From Burkholderiales bacterium (GTDB lineage: Bacteria; Pseudomonadota; Gammaproteobacteria; Burkholderiales; Casimicrobiaceae): a stretch of 9,674 nucleotides of DNA. The stretch spans positions 1 through 9,674 of the forward strand of contig JAIRPA010000018.1 in the NCBI GenBank assembly GCA_031257235.1, written 5' to 3'. Shown one piece after another: positions 1-6,034 of this stretch. Below the pieces are notes generated by a model, which was not told the DNA's origin, ran no database searches, and was given only the letters and a program-made list of their open reading frames with translations. Both the position numbers and the translations under genes were made by a program. The first letter of the stretch is position 1, and each line of letters starts with the position of its first letter.

Positions 1-1
1 A

Positions 2-1924
2 CCCAAGCCGGAAAAAAAGCTCTTCGACGATAACTTAAACAATAAATCGGGCAAAGCGATTTTATATGGTGAAACTGCCGCAGAAAAAGCGAGTAAATGG
101 TATCCCATGAAGGGCGATATTGGCATTCCCGCAGACCACAATTTAACGGCGTATGAGGCCATCAAACTGTATGGACCCACTTACGCGCAAGTCGTTGCCC
201 CCATGAATTTTCATAATGAGTGGTACGAATGGGTTTATTACCTCTTAACCCCATGGAAGAATTGGTATTTTGAACACAATGGCTCACCGTTCGTTGGTTT
301 GGGTTGGGGGGATGTAGAAAACTTTGCTTCATTGAAAACAGCGTTTTTTGGCAAAAGCCACAAAGAGCAACAAGGCGATTCATTTTTATCACGGGCGGCA
401 AGTGCCATAGATAAAGATCAGAAAGCGTTGATTGCGCAGGGGCAAGAAAACAAGCATGTGCATTTGTTTTTGTTCACCCATTTCACGTCGATCAGTTATA
501 AGCCGTCAGAGGGTTACTTCAAGATGCCTGAAAAGCAAAATGCGGCGATCACGAACGATCCTTCAAGCCTTAATGCCTTGACGTTTTTGCCTATTTATAG
601 CAGTCCGGGCTTTTCGCTTTGCATCAACCACGATGAGGCAGGGTGGAATGAAGTGAACGATGGTGCGGCAGAGATGAATCTTCCATGGTTTTATGAGAAT
701 TGTATTGCTTACACAGGAGTAGAAGGCAAAGATGGCAGTGTGAAGCCGGCAATGAATCCGCTCAAAGCAATCACGGCACATTTCTGCGGGCATTCGCACC
801 GTGCCGGTGTTTATAGCTTGAAGCAAACCGATCGCTATGTGAAAATCCAAAAGATGACCGATGAATACATCGGAGCCATAGAAGAGTTCGAAGAAAAAGC
901 CGCTTTACCCTTTATCAAAATATCAGACTGTTGCGACCCGATGAAACTGCCCACGCCGGTGGCGAATATCGGCGGCACGGCAACCAAGTTTGTGGTGGCA
1001 TCTTCCGGCGGCATCATTGGCAAGCAAAACTTTTGTGGCGAGTTGATGGGGTGGACATTTTTAAAGCCCTCGGCGTTGGTTTACAACCAAGACGATACCT
1101 CCGTGACAAAAATTGAGGCAACGCCCAAAGACCTGTCTAAAGGCGATCCGTTCAAACCGCGTTTGTGCGTCTCGCTGGATTATCTACACTACGATTTTGA
1201 CGAAAAACGCTGCATTGTGCCGATTACCTTTGAAAAAGTATTGGTGCATAAACCGGCACTTGGAGCAAAACCCGCCAAAGTCGAAACAAATGTCACGTTG
1301 CATCCGTTGGTGGCGGCGTTGGATTGCGTTGATACGGTCAAAATCGGTTTCTTTGATGGCACAAAGTGGCTTGAGCTGGGCTCGGCTGCGGCATCTGAGT
1401 TCAAAGACGGCAAATTGAGCACGGAACAAAACGCCAACAATCGCGGCGTGAATTCGGGCAACAACAAAGCCAAATGCGGCAAGATGTCGATGAGTAACGC
1501 CGAACTGCTTTACGCCCTCCCGTTGCCGGAAGAGGCGCAAAAAAGGATGGAAAAAGGCACGACGAAACAAGCGGAGAGCAACGATGATGATGCACCAATC
1601 AGTGACACAAGCGCAGCAAAACCAGACGCAAAAGCAGATAAAAATATCGCTTTCTGCGGTGTGGTAAAGTTCAAGCCGGATGTGACAGGTTACGGAGGCA
1701 GTTTGTCGGGCATTTTTGATACCTCGGATGATTGGGTGTTTCCCTTGCAGGCAAAATTGGTCGGCGGTCATTCTGAGGATGAATATCGCGAATACGAGAT
1801 CAGACGCCCCAAAACCGCCGCAGGAGAAATTCCGAATTGGAAATGGTTGACGCGCATGGACAAAGTAAAATATCCCTCATCCAAGGATATTATCAACTCT
1901 TCTTACACCCCTAAAAAAGACTAA
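2..1924 (+). CDS. Calcineurin-like metallophosphoesterase, C-terminal part (5' end outside window)
   Basis: The frame is open from base 2, so the gene starts upstream; the ATG at 107 is only an internal methionine. The visible part is 640 residues. Seen: THF (473-481, in FLFTHFTS) and GHSHRAGVY (from 788) match the last two metal-ligand blocks of the calcineurin-like phosphoesterase fold (H, then GHxH). AYEAIKLYGPTY resembles the segment after the GNHD block in that fold. The DxH and GDxxD blocks would lie upstream. After the catalytic fold come roughly 250 residues of unassigned sequence, a hydrophilic low-complexity linker of about 31 residues (around 1553-1645, rich in D, A, K, S), and a final domain of about 92 residues. 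No membrane segment is seen in this part. The family hydrolyses phosphomonoesters or diesters with two metal ions; the substrate here is unknown. The next gene starts 18 bases downstream, so they are probably co-transcribed. Family is fairly sure, role unknown; a secreted toxic effector is one possibility, without direct evidence. Confidence 0.72.
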   Translation, partial: PKPEKKLFDDNLNNKSGKAILYGETAAEKASKWYPMKGDIGIPADHNLTAYEAIKLYGPTYAQVVAPMNFHNEWYEWVYYLLTPWKNWYFEHNGSPFVGLGWGDVENFASLKTAFFGKSHKEQQGDSFLSRAASAIDKDQKALIAQGQENKHVHLFLFTHFTSISYKPSEGYFKMPEKQNAAITNDPSSLNALTFLPIYSSPGFSLCINHDEAGWNEVNDGAAEMNLPWFYENCIAYTGVEGKDGSVKPAMNPLKAITAHFCGHSHRAGVYSLKQTDRYVKIQKMTDEYIGAIEEFEEKAALPFIKISDCCDPMKLPTPVANIGGTATKFVVASSGGIIGKQNFCGELMGWTFLKPSALVYNQDDTSVTKIEATPKDLSKGDPFKPRLCVSLDYLHYDFDEKRCIVPITFEKVLVHKPALGAKPAKVETNVTLHPLVAALDCVDTVKIGFFDGTKWLELGSAAASEFKDGKLSTEQNANNRGVNSGNNKAKCGKMSMSNAELLYALPLPEEAQKRMEKGTTKQAESNDDDAPISDTSAAKPDAKADKNIAFCGVVKFKPDVTGYGGSLSGIFDTSDDWVFPLQAKLVGGHSEDEYREYEIRRPKTAAGEIPNWKWLTRMDKVKYPSSKDIINSSYTPKKD

Positions 1925-1942
1925 GGCAAAGGAACGTGAATC

Positions 1943-3301
1943 ATGGCTAAAAATCTGGAAGCAATGCAACCCCTCTACAATATGCTGGCGGATGCGGCAT
2001 TAAGAAAAAAATCGCTGGGCAGTAAAATCCTCTTCATTGACGACGTAGCCTTAAAAGCAAACGAAGAGCTCAACCATAAAGATTGGGAAAACGTTCACTT
2101 CAAAGAAGTGGAGTTTTACGGACGTTTTGATATGGGTAACTTAAAAAACGTGACCTTTGAAAAATGTTTTTTTATGGGGCGAGAAGGCGACGGTATTGGA
2201 GACGGCATGTTTGTGCAAGGGGCGGAAGATGTCACCTTTGTTAAGTGCGAAACGCACGGGCAGGTTTATCTGATGGGGTACGGCGCCAAAAACTTGGTGT
2301 TTGAAGCATGCGACTTTACCGATCAACCGAATACGGACGATAACAAGTGGGGGGCAGTGTGTTACGAGGGCGAAGTGCTTTATAAAAAGTGTAAAGCAGA
2401 ACACATTGATATTTCCGGCAAAGGGACGGTGCATTACGATGGCTGTGAATTTACTAATATGGAAATGAGTAACGGGCAGCATTCGGAAAAACCCGAAAAA
2501 AGAAAATTTGCAGAAGTGTTGATTGAAAACTGCGCCTTCAAGGGTGAGGTAGATATGCAAATAGCCAACATCGCCAGCCTTACGATGAGAAACACCACCT
2601 TTGAGACGATCTTAACGCCAGAATCTCTCCGCGATAACTTGACCTTAGAAAACGTCAAAGGTAATTACCTGTGGTTTCAGGCAGCTGACTTGCCGCTTAA
2701 GAACATCACAGTGAAGAATTGTGAGTTTTTTTCAAAAGGAAATAAGATTCCAACATTTAGAATTTATAAAAAAGGTGATAAGCCTGTTCACTCCGAAACT
2801 TTGACCATTGATGGTATTAAATACGACTTAAAAGGTTTGCAAGATACTGCTGGTGATGTATATCAAGCAGCTGAAAAAAACACTCAAATCAAGAATATAG
2901 AGATGTCAAGAATAGGTCTTGAATTGCGTGGTGGGAAAGTGCAAATGGACAACATCAAATGTGGTGCGGCGATTTTTGAAACACCAACAGATAAACCTAC
3001 GGAACTGTCCTTATCAAACATTAACATTGAACGTAAAACCAAATTTACCGGCGTTAAACTTACAACTTTAACTATTGACGGCTATCACGGTGACACGCTT
3101 GATTTAAAAGATGCGAAGATTGGTCGCTTAGAAATCCGTAACTCCCGCGTGGAAACCCTGCTTGATCTCACCAATGCACAAGTCGGCAGCGGAGACTTTG
3201 CGACCTTAACCGGCAGCAAAAAAATCAAGGTGATTACGAAGGGCAGTAATCTCGATGTCAAAGACGGGACCTTGTACGTTGTCCCGCCGAAGAAAGCCTA
3301 A
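1943..3301 (+). CDS. Beta-helix / pentapeptide-like repeat protein, function unknown
   Basis: A protein of 452 residues starting at ATG 1943, preceded by AAAGGAA at 1928-1934 with a spacing of 8. Almost the whole chain is short strands of the type N-L-x-F-x-x-C-x-F, for example NVTFEKCFF, VTFVKCETHG, NLVFEACDF, VLIENCAF, ITVKNCEFF and LEIRNSRVE, recurring every 20-25 residues. That is the look of a right-handed parallel beta-helix, with alternating inward hydrophobic or Cys side chains, and partly of pentapeptide-repeat proteins, although strict A(D/N)LxX repeats are not regular. There is no signal peptide or membrane segment, so it should be cytoplasmic unless exported by a dedicated system. 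No catalytic motif is recognised. Only 18 bases separate it from the phosphoesterase gene, which suggests a shared transcript. Composition is uneven: bases 2701-2940 are about 34% GC by hand count, against about 52% in lines 2221-2280 and 3121-3180. It may be a structural, binding or immunity-type partner of its neighbours; that is inference. Confidence 0.7.
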   Translation: MAKNLEAMQPLYNMLADAALRKKSLGSKILFIDDVALKANEELNHKDWENVHFKEVEFYGRFDMGNLKNVTFEKCFFMGREGDGIGDGMFVQGAEDVTFVKCETHGQVYLMGYGAKNLVFEACDFTDQPNTDDNKWGAVCYEGEVLYKKCKAEHIDISGKGTVHYDGCEFTNMEMSNGQHSEKPEKRKFAEVLIENCAFKGEVDMQIANIASLTMRNTTFETILTPESLRDNLTLENVKGNYLWFQAADLPLKNITVKNCEFFSKGNKIPTFRIYKKGDKPVHSETLTIDGIKYDLKGLQDTAGDVYQAAEKNTQIKNIEMSRIGLELRGGKVQMDNIKCGAAIFETPTDKPTELSLSNINIERKTKFTGVKLTTLTIDGYHGDTLDLKDAKIGRLEIRNSRVETLLDLTNAQVGSGDFATLTGSKKIKVITKGSNLDVKDGTLYVVPPKKA

Positions 3302-3326
3302 GAGTAGAAGCAAAGACGTCAATCAG

Positions 3327-3373
3327 CCCCTCGCCCGCTAAGCGGGAGAGGGTGTCCGAAGGACGGGTGAGGG
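3327..3373. repeat. REP-like palindromic repeat
   Basis: An 11-base arm at 3328-3338 (CCCTCGCCCGC) pairs with 3342-3352 (GCGGGAGAGGG), one mismatch, loop of 3. It is followed by a small perfect hairpin GTCC-GAA-GGAC at 3354-3364 and by GGGTGAGGG at 3365-3373, which can alternatively pair with the left arm. This arrangement matches a GC-rich dispersed repeat that I know from many proteobacterial intergenic regions. It lies 26 bases after the stop of the beta-helix gene and may stabilise or attenuate the upstream transcript. Confidence 0.7.
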
Positions 3374-3430
3374 TGGAATAGCGTTGACAAAAACCATCGG
3401 GGTTTGGGTCTCTACTAACCCCATAACCTT

Positions 3431-3472
3431 CCGGAAAGCGAATTAGCCAACGAGCCAATGGTGATTCGCCGG
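3431..3472. repeat. Imperfect hairpin between the beta-helix and AcrVA2-like genes
   Basis: GCGAAT at 3438-3443 is the perfect reverse complement of ATTCGC at 3464-3469. Outside it CCG (3431-3433) pairs with CGG (3470-3472) across a 3-base bulge, and inside it GCCA pairs with TGGT with one wobble pair. The 10-base word CATAACCTTC occurs on either side of this element, at 3422-3431 and 3488-3497. It could be part of a composite repeat together with the REP-like unit to its left. The function is unknown. Confidence 0.4.
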
Positions 3473-3543
3473 GCGACGGAGATGACGCATAACCTTCAAA
3501 TTGCACCGGAAACAAACATACAGTAAAACGACTGTTGATTAGT

Positions 3544-3547
3544 GGAG
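3544..3547 (+). promoter_or_regulatory. Ribosome binding site selecting the start at 3556
   Basis: GGAG ends 8 bases before ATG 3556. The in-frame TTG at 3535 lacks a comparable site, so the ATG is preferred. Confidence 0.6.
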
Positions 3548-3555
3548 ACGATTCA

Positions 3556-4986
3556 ATGCAACGCCCTAAAACCCTTCCTCATATTTTGTTAAACACCGGC
3601 AAAGTATCCGCAATGCTGAATGATGCACTGCCTCATGTTGCGCAGATGTTTGAAACCATATTGCTGGATACAGGTTTATCTCATTTAAACGAGGAATCGC
3701 AAGAATACGAACTGACGGGTTTTCCTTATAAGTTTGAGCCATTTGAATTACCCTTCAAGGTGCTGCGGGTAGATTTTTTTTCCCTCAAAAGCGATGGAGC
3801 GCGTACAACGGTGGCGAGCTTTTACGTGATCCCCACTGAAAATGCCGCTGAATGGTTTTTTAAAAATGTAAGAGAAAAAGAAGAAGGGTTTAATTATCCC
3901 ACAGCACCTTTTTGTGCGACATTGTTTAAAGAGGACGCAGGGATTAATGAAGCTTTCTTGATTGTTTGCTCCGCATTTCTTTATTGTTGGTATGATCTGT
4001 ATGTAATGCCGCCCATCGCAACCCCCATTGAGTTGTTAGAGCGCATCACCGTGACTTACCCAAAATTGAATCAATACGTCGGTGATATGTTTATCCGAAA
4101 AACGGATAGCGCCCCGCCCAACATTTTCTTGCCCATGAGCGCGTGGGAAACGATAGCAGGCAAATACGATTTAACCATCAAGAACGAGGTGGCTGTCAAT
4201 CATCTGTGTTCAATGTCAACAGCGCAAACTTGGGCGTACTCTAAGGGGATTTATCGCTTTGACCCGACGCTTTTAGAAGAGTTGAACAAAACGAGTTTAA
4301 AAGGCGAAATTCCGATTGCGCTGTTGAATCGTTTGCCGGAATTTTGTGTCTATGTGGCGTTGCCGGAAGGGTTTTGCCTGCCTCCTTATAACCGCAGGCT
4401 TTACGGATTCTTTGCAATATTGGAATTCTTCAATAAAGAACGCTCTTTTCTGACCATTTTGCCACTTTTTGATACACACCGGCTTCCCAACCGAATGCTT
4501 CCCTACAGAATGCTTCTATCGGGTAACGCTATCGAAGACACGCTAAAGGAAGTTTCAGCCGGCATGTTGGAAGTTGCCCAATCCGAAGAGGATGTCAAAG
4601 TGGCGGTATCGCAATACGAAGAAGAGCTTAAATTTTTCATTAACTTAGTGCTTTATCTTTGTTCTGACGAGCCGGATATTAAAGGTTATATTGCGGATAC
4701 ACCTCCGCCCCATCCTGCTGCTAAAAAAACAAAACAAGGATTTCAACTCTTTCCTGCCGCGAAAGCTACTGAATACACGGTGGGTGAGAAAATTGGCACA
4801 CTGATTCGCACCTACAAAAGCGAAGAAGATCAAAAACAAACAACCCAAGAAGGGAAAAACCGCTCCTCCCCGCGCCCCCACATTCGCACAGCGCATTGGA
4901 CTTTGTATCATGTGGGCGTTGGTCGAAGAGATACCCGTGTACGCTGGATTCCTCCATTGGTGATTGGCGCAGGCGGGAAATCGTAA
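3556..4986 (+). CDS. AcrVA2-like protein with N-terminal extension
   Basis: The protein has 476 residues. Residues about 165-476 can be aligned, from memory, with AcrVA2 of Moraxella bovoculi (about 322 residues). Shared landmarks are GIYRFD (231-236), LPEFCVYV (260-267), YGFFAI (about 283-288), YLCSDEPDI (367-375), YTVGEKIG (407-414), RPHIRTAHW (440-448) and RVRWIPP (461-467). AcrVA2 is known to block Cas12a immunity by recognising nascent Cas12a and causing loss of its mRNA. The first ~150 residues (including LPFKVLRVDFF and a hydrophobic run FLIVCSAFLYCWYDLYV) have no counterpart in AcrVA2 and I do not recognise them. AcrVA2 has HWH where this protein has HWT. Many family members occur in bacteria without known Cas12a, so an anti-CRISPR role here is not established; another mRNA- or nascent-chain-directed role is possible. 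The gene lies 254 bases after the beta-helix gene, across a repeat, and is followed by three hairpins. An 8-T run lies at 3774-3781. Family homology is fairly sure, function is not. Confidence 0.75.
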   Translation: MQRPKTLPHILLNTGKVSAMLNDALPHVAQMFETILLDTGLSHLNEESQEYELTGFPYKFEPFELPFKVLRVDFFSLKSDGARTTVASFYVIPTENAAEWFFKNVREKEEGFNYPTAPFCATLFKEDAGINEAFLIVCSAFLYCWYDLYVMPPIATPIELLERITVTYPKLNQYVGDMFIRKTDSAPPNIFLPMSAWETIAGKYDLTIKNEVAVNHLCSMSTAQTWAYSKGIYRFDPTLLEELNKTSLKGEIPIALLNRLPEFCVYVALPEGFCLPPYNRRLYGFFAILEFFNKERSFLTILPLFDTHRLPNRMLPYRMLLSGNAIEDTLKEVSAGMLEVAQSEEDVKVAVSQYEEELKFFINLVLYLCSDEPDIKGYIADTPPPHPAAKKTKQGFQLFPAAKATEYTVGEKIGTLIRTYKSEEDQKQTTQEGKNRSSPRPHIRTAHWTLYHVGVGRRDTRVRWIPPLVIGAGGKS

Positions 4987-4991
4987 CCAAA

Positions 4992-5022
4992 GGCTGCGGA
5001 CGCGCAAAGCGCGTCCGCAGCC
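4992..5022 (+). terminator. Perfect 14-bp GC-rich hairpin after the AcrVA2-like gene
   Basis: The arms 4992-5005 and 5009-5022 are perfect reverse complements of 14 bases around an AAA loop, starting 5 bases after the stop codon. Only a short GTTT follows instead of a full T tract. It may be the first part of a tandem terminator, a 3' stabilising stem or a dispersed palindrome. Confidence 0.55.
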
Positions 5023-5030
5023 GTTTCCAC

Positions 5031-5062
5031 AAAAAATCGTCGGGGTTCCCCCGCGATTTTTT
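5031..5062. terminator. Intrinsic terminator, bidirectional form
   Basis: The stem pairs AAAAAATCG (5031-5039) with CGATTTTTT (5054-5062) and CGGGG (5041-5045) with CCCCG (5049-5053), with one bulged T at 5040 and a 3-base loop. The GC-rich core with a T run on the right and an A run on the left is the classic form that can stop transcription from both sides. It separates the AcrVA2-like gene from the pilus operon. Confidence 0.75.
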
Positions 5063-5074
5063 GGTAATTCCTAC

Positions 5075-5104
5075 CGCCCAAAAGTAGGGTTTTACTTTTG
5101 GGCG
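5075..5104. repeat. Perfect 12-bp inverted repeat, third hairpin of the cluster
   Basis: CGCCCAAAAGTA (5075-5086) and TACTTTTGGGCG (5093-5104) are perfect reverse complements around a 6-base loop GGGTTT. There is no T tract after it. It sits 12 bases beyond the terminator and may be a backup terminator, a protein-binding palindrome or a copy of a dispersed repeat. Confidence 0.6.
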
Positions 5105-5427
5105 CCGAGCAATCCGTATTTTTCGCTTTTAACGGGTCGCCCCCACATTTTCAATTCTAAACCCCAACGCGCCACATATGACAAACCGAGCAAAATGTAT
5201 CTTCTAGATCATAAAAAACGCTAATTTGCGTCAAAAAATCATGTTGTTCGGATCAACTGTCAACACAATGTTAAATCACAACAAGACGGTTTCCCTTTAT
5301 CAGTCGTCTTATTCCGTTTATCGAGTGCTTTTTTCTTTTCAATTACCAACGATTACATTTACCCAATATTCATTGTTGTGACTTGATGGGTTCCCAGGCA
5401 ACCATGATCTCCTTAACAAGGTTGTTT
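5105..5427. other. AT-rich non-coding region upstream of pilV
   Basis: About 320 bases without a credible gene; frames that cross it run through the hairpins and lack a good start site. It should hold the promoter of the pilus operon, but I see no well-spaced -35/-10 pair and no RpoN-type GG-N10-GC site with good flanks. A weak dyad AAGACG (5283-5288) / CGTCTT (5305-5310) with a 16-base loop is present, followed by T-rich DNA at 5325-5340. Confidence 0.6.
5418..5421 (+). promoter_or_regulatory. Ribosome binding site for pilV start at 5428
   Basis: AAGG lies 6 bases before ATG 5428. The earlier in-frame ATGs have a weaker site (5404, only AGG) or none (5386), and would give a leader of 31 or 37 residues, long for a prepilin. 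Confidence 0.5.
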
Positions 5428-6015
5428 ATGTTAAATAAATTATTTTCTTTCGGTCGTCGTGGGGGTTTTTGCGCCCCTCCACACTCTGTAGGTGGGTTCA
5501 TGCTCTTGGAAGTGTTGATTTCCATACTGCTTTTCGCGCTGGGTTTTGTCGCCTTGATGGGTTTGCAAAGCCGTTCGATGGCGGTCACGAGTGATCTTGA
5601 GTATCGGGCGGAAGTCGTTCGCATCACCAATGCTTATGTAGCAAAAATGTGGGCGTATCAAGCCACGGGAACTGTCGGCTCCAGTGCCGCTGCCACCTTA
5701 CAGACGAATTTCCAAACCAACGGTGACGAGTACGTTCATTTTAGAAATCAAATCGTGGGCAATCCTGAAGCCAAAAGCGGTGCGTTGCCCGGCATCCCCG
5801 GCGCGTTAGACCCGGTGGTGGTCATCAGCCCGAATCCTGTGGTCATCACCCTGCCGACGGGAGCTAACCTTGTGATCGACTCCGTGGATGTCTCCATCAC
5901 GGTGCAATGGGTTGAACGCAACACCGATAACACCGAACCCGTGACCCATACGTATACCCAACAAACCTCCATAGGTTTTCAACCTGTGACCCCGCAATCG
6001 CTTGCTGCCATTTGA
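5428..6015 (+). CDS. pilV: Type IV pilus minor pilin PilV
   Basis: A minor pilin of 195 residues with this start. PilV is a component of the priming and tip complex that starts pilus assembly in the inner membrane with PilW, PilX, FimU and PilY1. Seen: a prepilin peptidase site VGG|FMLLEVLIS with Gly at -1, Phe at +1 and Glu at +5, followed by the hydrophobic helix LLFALGFVALMGLQ, which is typical of PilV. The mature protein would be about 172 residues. The leader is 23 residues and carries GRRGGFCAPPH, longer than the usual short basic leader. The starts at 5386 and 5404 are possible alternatives. The rest is mainly polar and beta-rich, ending in an IGFQP segment. It is the first gene of a four-gene cluster; pilW follows after 19 bases. 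The usual preceding fimU/fimT is absent here. Confidence 0.87.
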   Translation: MLNKLFSFGRRGGFCAPPHSVGGFMLLEVLISILLFALGFVALMGLQSRSMAVTSDLEYRAEVVRITNAYVAKMWAYQATGTVGSSAAATLQTNFQTNGDEYVHFRNQIVGNPEAKSGALPGIPGALDPVVVISPNPVVITLPTGANLVIDSVDVSITVQWVERNTDNTEPVTHTYTQQTSIGFQPVTPQSLAAI

Positions 6016-6025
6016 TTTGATGAAA

Positions 6026-6028
6026 GAG
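6026..6028 (+). promoter_or_regulatory. Ribosome binding site for pilW start at 6035
   Basis: AAAGAG (6023-6028) lies 6 bases before ATG 6035, which gives a normal 11-residue prepilin leader. The ATG at 6020 and the TTG at 6002 are in frame but have poorer sites. Confidence 0.55.
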
Positions 6029-6034
6029 TTCGTG

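Noticed and set aside
1184..1771. A 195-codon open frame on the minus strand within the phosphoesterase gene
   Set aside because: It lies wholly antisense to a clearly coding frame, is rich in Arg, Cys, His and Phe as expected of a shadow frame, and has no recognisable domain.
3384..3416. TTGACA at 3384-3389 as a -35 promoter element for the AcrVA2-like gene
   Set aside because: No TATAAT-like hexamer lies 16-18 bases downstream; the nearest candidate (TCTACT at 3411) is 21 bases away.
3258..3515. An 85-codon open frame on the minus strand across the REP-like repeat
   Set aside because: It is built from the repeat and the end of the beta-helix gene; no start site or family pattern is seen.
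4964..5224. An 86-codon open frame over the hairpin cluster, after the AcrVA2-like gene
   Set aside because: It overlaps the real gene end and all three hairpins, has no convincing ribosome binding site, and its residues simply read through palindromes.
5283..5310. AAGACG/CGTCTT dyad upstream of pilV as terminator or operator
   Set aside because: A 6-base stem with a 16-base loop is weak and easily due to chance; it is mentioned only within the description of the non-coding region.
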